From Candidatus Daviesbacteria bacterium RIFCSPHIGHO2_02_FULL_39_12 (GTDB lineage: Bacteria; Patescibacteriota; Microgenomatia; Daviesbacterales; UBA10151), in contig MFCX01000003.1 of the NCBI GenBank assembly GCA_001777055.1, positions 1 through 32,577 of the forward strand: a DNA stretch of 32,577 bases, written 5' to 3'. Positions 22,302-30,058 of the stretch are shown in pieces. Position numbers and translations under genes: made by a program. The notes under the pieces are model-generated. The model did no database searches and had not been told where the DNA came from. It saw nothing but the letters and a program-made list of their open reading frames with translations. Every line of letters begins with the position of its first letter. Position 1 is the stretch's first letter.

Positions 22302-25262
22302 ATGATACAAAAAGTAAGAGTTATTACAACTTACGGACCGGATTTAAAAGGGGAAAGTATCCTATCTGAAATTAAAACCAGACTAAAATTGAGATATGTT
22401 AATAAAGTGCAATCCATAAAAGTTTACAGATTAGAGGAAGTGCCTTTAAAGGATACAAAAGTACTAGCGGAAGCGCTTTTGTCTGAGCCGATTAATCAAA
22501 AATATACTATTAATGAGTCTATCACTTGCCTCGAAGGAGCTCGCCTCGCGAAGCGGGCCAAAGCCCTGCCTGCCGGCAGGCAGGCTCATCTTCGAGGTGG
22601 TCAACCGCCAATTGTTGAGATAGCTTATAAAAGCGGCGTAATGAATCCGGAAGTGGCCTCAATTCTAAAAGCTGCTGCTGATTTAAAGATTAAATTATCA
22701 GCTTGTGACACTTCTAACGAATATGCTTTTTTCGGAAACCTTTCCAGACGGGAAGCCATAAATATTGTTGACAAGTTAAATCTTTACAATAAGACAGTTG
22801 AGCAAATTGTAAATTATGAACCGGAAACCTTACTAATTCAAGGACAGCCAGGAAAGACTCAAATTGTCCCTATTAGATCCATGACAAATAATCAGTTAAT
22901 GATGCTTTCAACAGATAAGTTATCTTTGAATTTAGAAGAAATGCAGGCAATTAAAAATTATTTTACAAAAATTAAAAGGAATCCTTCTGATTTAGAGCTT
23001 GAGACAATTGCTCAGACCTGGAGCGAGCATTCCGGCCACAAAACTTTTAAAGCAGAACTTGTTGTAAACGGTAAAAAGAAAGCGCCCCTTATTAAAAGAA
23101 TAAAACAAGAGGCGCTTAAACATAAAAAAAATATTGTTTCAGCTTTTGTAGATAATTCGGGGATAATGGATTTTTATGATGGTTTTGGGATTTGCGGTAA
23201 AGTTGAAACTCACAATGCCCCCTCAGCCATAGAACCATATGGAGGCGCCATGACCGGATCCGGCGGGGTATTCAGAGACATTGCTGCAACAGGAAAAGGC
23301 GCAAAAAATATCGCCTCAACAGATATTTTTTGTTTTGCTCCGCTTGAATTGCCAGTCAAAGAAATCCCGGAAGGCTGTTTGCCTCCTGACTATCTTTTAC
23401 AAAGGGTAGTAACGGGAGTTAAAGATTATGGCAATAGAATGGGGATTCCAACCAATAATGGTTCAGTCCATTTTCATCCTGATTTTAGAGCAAAACCCGC
23501 TGTCATAGTTGGGGCATACGGGATCTTACCGAAAAAATATGCCAAGAAAGACTTACCGGAATTAGGGGATTTGATAATTTGTGCGGGCGGTAGAACCGGT
23601 CGGGATGGTATACATGGGGCCACTTTTTCTTCAGGTGAGATGACAGAGCAAACAGCTAAAGTGAATTCCTCTGCAGTGCAAATTGGTAATGCCATTGAAG
23701 AAAAAAGAATGTTTGATGCATTGCTTGAGGTAAGAGATAAGGACTTAATTACCTTGGTTCAAGATTGTGGCGGTGGTGGATTTTCTTCTGCTATCGGTGA
23801 AATAGGTGAGAAATTAGGTGTTTCAATTGATCTTAAAAAAGCTCCATTAAAGTATCAAGGTCTTTCTCCATGGGAAATTTGGGTATCCGAATCTCAGGAA
23901 AGAATAATTGTAGTTATAGATCCTAAGAAGTTAAAAAGATTTGAAGAAATTTGTGCAAAGTATAATGTTGAAAACACAGTTTTGGGAAAATTTGACGGTA
24001 GCAAAAAATTAAATGTGGCTTTTGGAAAAGAGATTGTTTGCGATCTGGATATGCAGTTTCTGCATCACGGTTTACCGAAGAGGATTTTAGTTGCAAGGCA
24101 AAACAAAAGTCATTCCCGCTCGCTTCGCGAAGCGAGCGAAAGTGGGAATCCATATAACGTGGAAGCTCCAAAAAAGGAAAAGGAATGGATTGATGCACTA
24201 GTTAAGGTTTTGACTCATGGTAATGTGTGTTCAAAAGAACCAATTATTAGATTATATGATCATTCAGTCCAAGGAACTTGCGATTTGCAGCCCTTTACCG
24301 GAGTTAAACTAGACGGACCAAATGATTCACCGGTTCTCCGGCCATTTTTGGATAAAAAATACGGCATGGTTATTGCGCATGGGTTAAACCCAGTATTAAA
24401 TAAAATTGATCCTTATTGGGGCAGTATTTGGGCAGGAGTAGAAGCTGTATCTAATTTTGTAGCAGTAGGTGGAAATTATAAAGAGGCCTCTTTTATAGAA
24501 AATTATATTTGGCCATTTCCGGATGAGGAGTCACTTTGGGATTTAGATAGATCGGTTGATGCGGTGATTGATTTAATGAAAGTTTTAAAGATTCCGGTAA
24601 TATCCGGAAAGGACAGTTTGTCATCAACTTACAGGGGTAGGGGTAACAAAATAATTAAAATTCCACCCACTCTTTGCATGTCTGTTTTTGGCAAAATCAA
24701 AGATGTGAGTAAAACTATTACAGCAGATTTTAAGTTTAAGGATTCAACAATTGTTTTAGTTGGGAAATTAGATGATAGCTTGGGTGGATCAACGTATTTG
24801 GAAGTAAATGGGATACGGGGAACCAATGTACCAAAAGTAGATTTAAGAATGCTGCCTAAAACACTAAACAGTATTTACCAGGGTATTCAAAAAGGTCAGA
24901 TTTTATCTTGCCATGATGTTTCTGAAGGCGGAGTTATCACTGCTATTTTTGAAATGTGTGTTGGCGGAAATTGTGGAGTGAAAATCCACCTCGGAGGAGT
25001 AACTATGTCACACCTCCGAGGTGACCGTATGGGCTCCTCGAAGGTGAAATTATTGTTTAATGAAACAGCAGGTACCTTTGTTGTAGAGGTGGAAAATGAA
25101 AAAGCTGCTAAAAAACTTTTCAAAAACGTGCCATTTATGATTTTAGGCAAGACACAGTCAGGGTCTGTTATAGAAGTAACAAACAGGAAGCCGTTGTTTA
25201 AAGCAAATATTGAAGAGTTAAAGAAGGTCTGGCAGCAGCTGATGAAGGAACTATTTGCATGA
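22302..25262 (+). CDS. purL: FGAM synthase large subunit with PurS-like N-terminus
   Basis: Converts FGAR to FGAM with ATP, using ammonia from glutaminase PurQ. 986 residues, longer than separate PurL (about 740) because about 180 N-terminal residues contain PurS-like strands (VRVITTYGPDLKGESIL and IVEIAYKSGVMNPEVASIL). Typical PurL motifs: TWSEHSGHKTF near 239, VETHNAPSAIEPYGGAMTG, HGATFSSGEMTEQT, VQDCGGGGFSSAI and HDVSEGGVITAIFEM. Three in-frame repeat insertions lie at about residues 75-100, 604-617 and 896-915, each flanked by conserved sequence. The stop overlaps purQ by four bases. A separate purS gene is not seen, which fits the fusion. Confidence 0.95.
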   Translation: MIQKVRVITTYGPDLKGESILSEIKTRLKLRYVNKVQSIKVYRLEEVPLKDTKVLAEALLSEPINQKYTINESITCLEGARLAKRAKALPAGRQAHLRGGQPPIVEIAYKSGVMNPEVASILKAAADLKIKLSACDTSNEYAFFGNLSRREAINIVDKLNLYNKTVEQIVNYEPETLLIQGQPGKTQIVPIRSMTNNQLMMLSTDKLSLNLEEMQAIKNYFTKIKRNPSDLELETIAQTWSEHSGHKTFKAELVVNGKKKAPLIKRIKQEALKHKKNIVSAFVDNSGIMDFYDGFGICGKVETHNAPSAIEPYGGAMTGSGGVFRDIAATGKGAKNIASTDIFCFAPLELPVKEIPEGCLPPDYLLQRVVTGVKDYGNRMGIPTNNGSVHFHPDFRAKPAVIVGAYGILPKKYAKKDLPELGDLIICAGGRTGRDGIHGATFSSGEMTEQTAKVNSSAVQIGNAIEEKRMFDALLEVRDKDLITLVQDCGGGGFSSAIGEIGEKLGVSIDLKKAPLKYQGLSPWEIWVSESQERIIVVIDPKKLKRFEEICAKYNVENTVLGKFDGSKKLNVAFGKEIVCDLDMQFLHHGLPKRILVARQNKSHSRSLREASESGNPYNVEAPKKEKEWIDALVKVLTHGNVCSKEPIIRLYDHSVQGTCDLQPFTGVKLDGPNDSPVLRPFLDKKYGMVIAHGLNPVLNKIDPYWGSIWAGVEAVSNFVAVGGNYKEASFIENYIWPFPDEESLWDLDRSVDAVIDLMKVLKIPVISGKDSLSSTYRGRGNKIIKIPPTLCMSVFGKIKDVSKTITADFKFKDSTIVLVGKLDDSLGGSTYLEVNGIRGTNVPKVDLRMLPKTLNSIYQGIQKGQILSCHDVSEGGVITAIFEMCVGGNCGVKIHLGGVTMSHLRGDRMGSSKVKLLFNETAGTFVVEVENEKAAKKLFKNVPFMILGKTQSGSVIEVTNRKPLFKANIEELKKVWQQLMKELFA
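22529..22597. repeat. Nested palindrome inside purL (site 1)
   Basis: A perfect 20-bp palindrome CCTGCCTGCC/GGCAGGCAGG (22565-22584) is flanked by CCTCGAAG (22529-22536) and CTTCGAGG (22590-22597), which pair around it. It encodes part of the low-complexity ALPAGRQAHLRGG stretch between the two PurS-like segments. Confidence 0.9.
24112..24149. repeat. Nested palindrome inside purL (site 2)
   Basis: ATTCCC (24112-24117) and GGGAAT (24144-24149) enclose a perfect 20-bp palindrome GCTCGCTTCG/CGAAGCGAGC (24118-24137). In the PurL frame it reads HSRSLREASESGN. The sequence is of the GTCATTCCCGC...GGGAATCC interspersed type. Confidence 0.92.
24987..25046. repeat. Inverted repeat inside purL (site 3)
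   Basis: CACCTCGGAGG (24987-24997) and CCTCCGAGGTG (25013-25023) form a perfect 11-bp stem with a 15-base loop. CTCCTCGAAGGTG follows (25034-25046), like the fragment upstream of glyA. In frame it encodes HLGGVTMSHLRGDRMGSSKV, separating two conserved strands of PurL. Confidence 0.85.
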
Positions 25263-26044
25263 GCAAAAAACCTAAAGTATTAGTATTAAAAGCAGACGGC
25301 ACCAATAGAGATGAAGAGATGGCATATGCATTTAAAATAGCTGGAGGCAATCCTGAAATTGTTCATGTTAATCAGTTAAGAAACGGTATCAAGAAAATGG
25401 AGGATTACCAAATTCTGGCTTTACCCGGAGGGTTTGCTTATGGCGATGATATTGTTTCCGGAAAAATTTTGGCAATTGAATTGACTTCATTTTTGGGCAG
25501 CCAAATGAAGAAATTTATAGAAAGGAAAAATACGGTCATCCTCGGAGTCTGTAACGGGTTTCAAGCGCTTGTTAGAACCGGCTTATTACCATTTAGAGAC
25601 TTTGGGAAAATGTCAGTAAGTTTAACAAATAATGACTCCGGACATTTTGAATGCAGATGGATTAAACTTAAAATAGAGGAAAGTGTTTGTAAGTTTACAA
25701 GTGGTTTAGTTGGTAAAGTAGTTGATTATCCTGTGGCACATGGCGAGGGAAAGTTCTTTGCGCTAGATAAAACTTTAAACGAAGTAGAAAAAGAAAAGTT
25801 AGTGGTTTTTAGATACGCTGATGAGGAAGGTAATGCAACTATGGAATATCCTAAAAACCCCGCTGGTGCGCTAAATTCTGTCGGAGGAATTTGTGATCCA
25901 ACAGGTAGGATTTTGGGATTAATGCCGCATCCTGAATGCTTTGTTAGGGCGGAGCAGCATTCAAACTGGAGAAGAGGTGAGGTCGAAGTTATGGGATTAC
26001 CGCTTTTTGAAAATATGGTTAAATTTGTAAGGGAGGCTAAATGA
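25259..26044 (+). CDS. purQ: FGAM synthase glutaminase subunit
   Basis: Class I glutamine amidotransferase that supplies ammonia to PurL. 261 residues. The nucleophile Cys is in LGVCNGFQALVRTGLLP (near residue 97), and the His/Glu pair is in GLMPHPECFV (near residues 222-224). PGGFAYGDDI (oxyanion region) and VAHGEGKFF are also present. This is the separate PurQ type, slightly longer than the 225-residue B. subtilis protein. It overlaps purL before and guaA after by four bases each, indicating a tightly coupled unit. Confidence 0.96.
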   Translation: MSKKPKVLVLKADGTNRDEEMAYAFKIAGGNPEIVHVNQLRNGIKKMEDYQILALPGGFAYGDDIVSGKILAIELTSFLGSQMKKFIERKNTVILGVCNGFQALVRTGLLPFRDFGKMSVSLTNNDSGHFECRWIKLKIEESVCKFTSGLVGKVVDYPVAHGEGKFFALDKTLNEVEKEKLVVFRYADEEGNATMEYPKNPAGALNSVGGICDPTGRILGLMPHPECFVRAEQHSNWRRGEVEVMGLPLFENMVKFVREAK

Positions 26045-27576
26045 TAGTTTTAGTTGATTTTGGAGGACAAACTGCACATTTGATTACCAGAAGAATTAGA
26101 GAATTAGGTGTGGATTGCAAAATAGTTACACCAGAAGATGCACTTTATGTCATTGCGAACAATGACAATCCGGTTAGGGGTATAATTTTTTCAGGAGGGC
26201 CGGCTTCTGTTTATGAAAAAGATGCTCCAACAATTGATAAAAAAATATTTGATTTGCAAATTCCTATTTTGGGAATTTGTTATGGGCAACAGCTGCTTTG
26301 TCAGTTACTGGATGGAGAAGTAAAGGCAGGGTTTAAAAAGGAATTTGGTCCGGCGATATTAAGTTCAAAGTTCAAAGTTCAAAGTTCAAAGTTATTGAAA
26401 GGCATACCGGATGGGATAACAGTTTGGATGAGTCACGGAGATGAGGTAGTAAAAATACCAGCAGGGTTTGAGACGGTTGCAAAAACAAAGACTATTCCAC
26501 ATGCCGTAATAGAAAATCATAAAAAGAAAATTTATGGAATACAGTTTCATCCGGAAGTTATACATACGGAATTAGGTGAAAAAGTTTTGGAAAACTTTAT
26601 AAAAGAGTGTGGGCTACAAGTCAAAAAACAACAAATAGATAAAACATTTGTTGAAAATATTATTTCTGACATCAAAGATTCAACTGTAGATGATAAAGCA
26701 ATTTGTGCTTTATCCGGAGGGGTTGATTCCTCTGTTGCTGCACTTTTGGCACATCAGGCAATCGGGAATAATTTAACTTGTCTTTATATTGACTCAGGAC
26801 TGATGAGAGATGGTGAAACAGATACATTAAAAAAAGTATTTGCAAGCCATTTTCATATGAATATACAAATCATTGATGCGAAGAAAGAGTTTCTAAATGG
26901 GTTAAAAGGAGTTTCTGATCCGGAGCAAAAAAGAAAAATAATTGGCAGAACTTTTATCCAAATTTTTGAAAAAGAAGCAAAAAAGGTTAGCGCTAAATTT
27001 TTAGTCCAGGGGACTATTTATCCTGATGTTATAGAAAGCGCCGGTGGCAGCAAACATGCCCAAGTTATAAAATCTCATCATAATGTCGGCGGATTACCTG
27101 ATGGTATGAATTTAGTTTTAATAGAACCTCTAAGAAATTTTTATAAAGATGAAGTCAGAAAAATTGGCAAGATTTTAAAATTGCCTGATGAAATCACCAA
27201 TAGACAACCTTTTCCCGGACCCGGACTTGCTGTCAGAATAATAGGTGAGGTAACTGAAGAAAAATTGGAAATATTAAGACAGGCAGATAAAATAGTCCAG
27301 AAAGAATTAGAGAATTTAGAAGGAAAACTTTGGCAAGCATTTGCAGTTTTTACATCTATTAAAACAACGGGGGTAAGAGGTGACCAGAGAGCATACGGAG
27401 AAACGATTGCCATTCGGGCAATTGAGGCACAAGATGCCATGAGCGCCAATTTTGCCAAACTCCCGTATGAATTACTTGAAAAGATTTCTACAAGGATTGT
27501 AAATGAAATACCCCAAGTAAACCGTGTGGTGTATGATATTACCAACAAACCACCAGCCACCATGGAATGGGAATAA
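26041..27576 (+). CDS. guaA: GMP synthase (glutamine-hydrolysing)
   Basis: Aminates XMP to GMP. 511 residues, full length. Glutaminase domain: GICYGQQLLCQLL with Cys near residue 80, and YGIQFHPEV with His/Glu. ATP-pyrophosphatase loop: ALSGGVDSSVAAL near residue 223. The C-terminal dimerisation domain ends with the typical YDITNKPPATMEWE. Residues 108-117 (SKFKVQSSKL) are encoded by four copies of TTCAAAG and are an extra loop in the glutaminase domain. Last of the purF-to-guaA plus-strand unit; convergent with purA, only 11 bases apart, without a clear terminator hairpin. Confidence 0.97.
   Translation: MIVLVDFGGQTAHLITRRIRELGVDCKIVTPEDALYVIANNDNPVRGIIFSGGPASVYEKDAPTIDKKIFDLQIPILGICYGQQLLCQLLDGEVKAGFKKEFGPAILSSKFKVQSSKLLKGIPDGITVWMSHGDEVVKIPAGFETVAKTKTIPHAVIENHKKKIYGIQFHPEVIHTELGEKVLENFIKECGLQVKKQQIDKTFVENIISDIKDSTVDDKAICALSGGVDSSVAALLAHQAIGNNLTCLYIDSGLMRDGETDTLKKVFASHFHMNIQIIDAKKEFLNGLKGVSDPEQKRKIIGRTFIQIFEKEAKKVSAKFLVQGTIYPDVIESAGGSKHAQVIKSHHNVGGLPDGMNLVLIEPLRNFYKDEVRKIGKILKLPDEITNRQPFPGPGLAVRIIGEVTEEKLEILRQADKIVQKELENLEGKLWQAFAVFTSIKTTGVRGDQRAYGETIAIRAIEAQDAMSANFAKLPYELLEKISTRIVNEIPQVNRVVYDITNKPPATMEWE
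26364..26391 (+). repeat. Four tandem TTCAAAG units inside guaA
   Basis: Four perfect head-to-tail copies of the 7-base unit TTCAAAG. 28 bases is not a multiple of three, so the reading frame is kept only together with flanking bases; three units equal 21 bases and seven codons. Confidence 0.9.
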
Positions 27577-27587
27577 TTAATTGAAAA

Positions 27588-28919
27588 TTATAGTTTTATA
27601 TATTCTTCTCTTGCAGGGCCGGTGGAAATAAGTTTGACTGAAATTCCTAAAAAGTTTTCAATAAATTTCACATAACTTTGGCAGTTTTTGGGAAGAGCTT
27701 TAAAACTTTTTACTTTTGTGATGTCTTCCTTCCACCCTGGTAATTCTTTATATACAGGTGTAAGTTTATTAAGTTCTTCATATCCGCAACTGCTGTAGGG
27801 AATTTTAATAGATTGCCTGCCTGCCGGCAAGGCAGGCTTCGTCGCTTTGCTTCTCGCAATGACAGAAGGAGACAGTTCGTATCCTATACAAACTTTAATT
27901 TTTTTCAGGCCCGATAAAATATCAATTTTGGTGATGGTTACTTCTGTGACTCCGGACACTTCACAAGCAAATTTGACTGCTTCTAAATCCAACCAGCCGA
28001 CTCTTCTGGGTCTTCCTGTAGTGGTACCATACTCATGTCCAACTTCCCGGATTTGATTAGCTATTTTATCAAAAATTTCTGTAGGCAGAGGGCCTCCCCC
28101 AACTCTTGAGGTATATGCTTTAACAATACCAATAACATGAGAAATTTTTTGAAGTGGAATTCCTGCCCCTGTGTTTACAGCTCCAGGAATCACATTAGAG
28201 CCGGTGGAAAAAGGGTATGGGGAAAAATCTATATCCAACATCACCCCATGGGCTCCTTCCAGCAGAATATTCTTTTTAGCATCAATTGCTTTCTTTAAAA
28301 TTTGGTAAGTATCAGCCACATATGGCAAAATTTCTTTTCTTAATTCTGCAATTTTTTCCAATTCTTTTTTAATTTTAATTTCAGAAACTCCAAAGGTTTT
28401 TAAGATTTCATTTTTAATTTCGGTTTGAAAAGTAAACTTTTCAACAAATAAATCCCAGCGGACTAATTCATAAATTCTTATTCCGTTATAACTTACTTTG
28501 TCCGAGTAGGTAGGACCAATACCTCTTCCTGTTGTCCCTAATTTATCTTTTCCCCTGGCATTTTCTAAAGCAATATCTAACGCTTTATGGTAGGGTAATA
28601 TGAGGTGGCATCTGTCAGATATAAAAAGCCTGCCGTCAACTTTAACACCATCATTTACAAACATATTTATTTCTGAAACTAAAACCTCTAAATCAATTAT
28701 TACACCGTTGGCAATTACACATTTAGTATTTGGATGTAAAATTCCTGAGGGGATTAGATGCAGTGGATATTTTTTGCCGTTAACTACAATTGTATGTCCT
28801 GCATTATTGCCGCCATGAAAGCGGACTACATAATCTGCGGTTTGTGCAAGAAGATCAACAATTTTCCCTTTACCTTCATCACCCCATTGCGTCCCAACTA
28901 CAACAGATACCTTGTTCAT
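27588..28919 (-). CDS. purA: Adenylosuccinate synthetase
   Basis: GTP-dependent first step from IMP to AMP. 443 residues. The GTP-binding and catalytic N-terminus VVGTQWGDEGKGKIVDLLA is intact, as are HGGNNAGHTIV, GTTGRGIGPTY, EGAHGVMLDID and the C-terminal TTTGRPRRVGWLD. The usual KPVYEELPGW segment is present as TPVYKELPGW. About residues 352-370 (ARSKATKPALPAGRQS) are a repeat-encoded insertion in a surface loop just before it. It is the only minus-strand gene of the purine cluster and is divergent from purP with a 77-base gap. Confidence 0.96.
   Translation of the reverse strand: MNKVSVVVGTQWGDEGKGKIVDLLAQTADYVVRFHGGNNAGHTIVVNGKKYPLHLIPSGILHPNTKCVIANGVIIDLEVLVSEINMFVNDGVKVDGRLFISDRCHLILPYHKALDIALENARGKDKLGTTGRGIGPTYSDKVSYNGIRIYELVRWDLFVEKFTFQTEIKNEILKTFGVSEIKIKKELEKIAELRKEILPYVADTYQILKKAIDAKKNILLEGAHGVMLDIDFSPYPFSTGSNVIPGAVNTGAGIPLQKISHVIGIVKAYTSRVGGGPLPTEIFDKIANQIREVGHEYGTTTGRPRRVGWLDLEAVKFACEVSGVTEVTITKIDILSGLKKIKVCIGYELSPSVIARSKATKPALPAGRQSIKIPYSSCGYEELNKLTPVYKELPGWKEDITKVKSFKALPKNCQSYVKFIENFLGISVKLISTGPAREEYIKL
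27811..27866. repeat. GCCTGCCTGCCGGCAAGGCAGGC repeat element inside purA
   Basis: GCCTGCCTGCC (27815-27825) and GGCAAGGCAGGC (27826-27837) form a near-perfect palindrome with one bulged A. It is followed by CGTCGCTTTGCTTCTCGCAATGAC (27840-27863), whose complement starts GTCATTGCGAG, a common interspersed repeat type. Same palindrome core as purL site 1 and gdhA. Confidence 0.88.
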
Positions 28920-28925
28920 GCAGGT

Positions 28926-28934
28926 ATTGTATCA
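28926..28934 (-). promoter_or_regulatory. Extended -10 promoter of purA, leaderless
   Basis: On the minus strand TG-A-TACAAT (28934 to 28926) is followed by ACCTGC and then the purA ATG at 28919. The spacing predicts transcription from the start codon. Confidence 0.6.
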
Positions 28935-28962
28935 TATCATTAAAGAGATCCTCAGCGTATTT

Positions 28963-28991
28963 TTGACTTTTGATAGTCTATTTAATATAAT
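28963..28991 (+). promoter_or_regulatory. Promoter of purP-purP-purH, leaderless
   Basis: TTGACT (28963-28968), 17-base spacer, TATAAT (28986-28991), five bases, then the ATG at 28997. A near-consensus promoter with no room for a Shine-Dalgarno. Confidence 0.8.
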
Positions 28992-28996
28992 AAGTT

Positions 28997-30013
28997 ATGG
29001 GAATTATAGATTACACAATAGTAACGCTTGGATCTCACTCAGCCCTGCAAATTCTCAAAGGGGCAAAAGATGAAGGCTTTAAAACTGCAGTAGTTGCCAC
29101 TCCGGATAGAATTGCTCTCTATAGTTTATACAATAATTTCATTGATGAGGTTTTAGAAATTGACTCTTGGACTGATTTTCCAAAACTTGAAAAACAGTTA
29201 CAAAAAAGAAATGCCATTATTATTCCACACGGGTCTTTCGTGGCTTATTTAGGGATGAATCAAAATAAAAATATGAAAGTTTCATATTTTGGGAATAAAT
29301 CTGTTTTGGACTGGGAAGAAAATAGAAAAATGCAAAGGCTTTGGATGGAGCAGTCTAATGTTAAAGTACCGCACAGGTTTAAAAAGGGAGATAAAATTGA
29401 CAGGCCGGTAATTGTTAAATCATATGGGGCAGCTGGAGGAAAAGGATACTTTACAGCCAGAAATCAAAAAGAATTTGATGAAAAATTGAATAAATTTACC
29501 GAAGAGAGATTTATGGTGCAGGAGTATGTTATCGGAGTGCCGTTATATTTTCATTTCTTTTATTCTCCTTTAACAGAGAAGGTTGAAGTTATGAGTATTG
29601 ATAAAAGATATGAAACAAACGTTGATTCATTAGGAAGAATTCCTGCCAAAAATCAAAAAGGATTAAATATCGAGCCTTCCTTTGAGGTGGTGGCCAATAT
29701 TCCATTAGCAGTTAGGGAATCAATGTTAGCTGGTGCAGTTTCAATGGCAGAAAGAGTAGTAGAGACTTCTAAAAAATTGATTTCTTCTAAAGGGCTGTTT
29801 GGTCCGTTTTGTCTGGAAACAATTATTACCTCATCTGAGGAAATTTATGTGATAGAAATTTCTGCCAGAATTGTAGCCGGGACCAATTGTTTTATTGACG
29901 GATCACCCTATGCTTATTTAAATTATAAAGAGCCGATGAGTACCGGTAGAAGAATTGCACGGGAGATTAAAGAAGCTATAAAGAAAAATAAGCTAAAGGA
30001 AGTATTGGATTAA
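28997..30013 (+). CDS. purP: PurP, formate-dependent AICAR ligase (archaeal type), first copy
   Basis: ATP-grasp enzyme of archaeal purine synthesis that joins formate to AICAR, giving FAICAR, without folate. 338 residues, close to archaeal PurP (about 350-360). It shows the N-terminal VTLGSHSALQILKGAKDEGF, RNAIIIPHGSFVAYLG, YFGNKSVLDWEENR, the ATP-grasp loop VKSYGAAGGKGYFTA, QEYVIGVPLYFHFFYSPL, SIDKRYETNVDSLGRIPA, GPFCLETIIT and EISARIVAGTNCFIDGSPY. These match the archaeal family closely. A second copy and purH follow, so the product step is adjacent to the next enzyme. Confidence 0.93.
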   Translation: MGIIDYTIVTLGSHSALQILKGAKDEGFKTAVVATPDRIALYSLYNNFIDEVLEIDSWTDFPKLEKQLQKRNAIIIPHGSFVAYLGMNQNKNMKVSYFGNKSVLDWEENRKMQRLWMEQSNVKVPHRFKKGDKIDRPVIVKSYGAAGGKGYFTARNQKEFDEKLNKFTEERFMVQEYVIGVPLYFHFFYSPLTEKVEVMSIDKRYETNVDSLGRIPAKNQKGLNIEPSFEVVANIPLAVRESMLAGAVSMAERVVETSKKLISSKGLFGPFCLETIITSSEEIYVIEISARIVAGTNCFIDGSPYAYLNYKEPMSTGRRIAREIKEAIKKNKLKEVLD

Positions 30014-30058
30014 ACTCAAAACTCAAATGTCAAAACTCAAAACCAAGTCAGACTTGGT
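30014..30058. repeat. Tandem ACTCAAA units and a palindrome at the second purP start
   Basis: ACTCAAA occurs in tandem at 30014-30020 and 30021-30027, with a further ACTCAAA just after. ACCAAGTC-A-GACTTGGT (30042-30058) is a perfect 8-bp inverted repeat with a one-base loop. Together they encode the non-conserved N-terminus of the second PurP and lie where a leader would be expected. Confidence 0.8.

Noticed and set aside
26364..26391. TTCAAAG repeats as a CRISPR-like array
   Set aside because: Units are 7 bases, directly tandem without spacers, and within the guaA frame.
27141..27563. Long antisense open frame within guaA
   Set aside because: It lies fully inside a well conserved gene, has no ribosome site or recognisable protein pattern, and is a by-product of codon usage.
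27577..27587. Terminator between convergent guaA and purA
   Set aside because: The gap is 11 bases and AT rich without a stem; ends may be set by other means.
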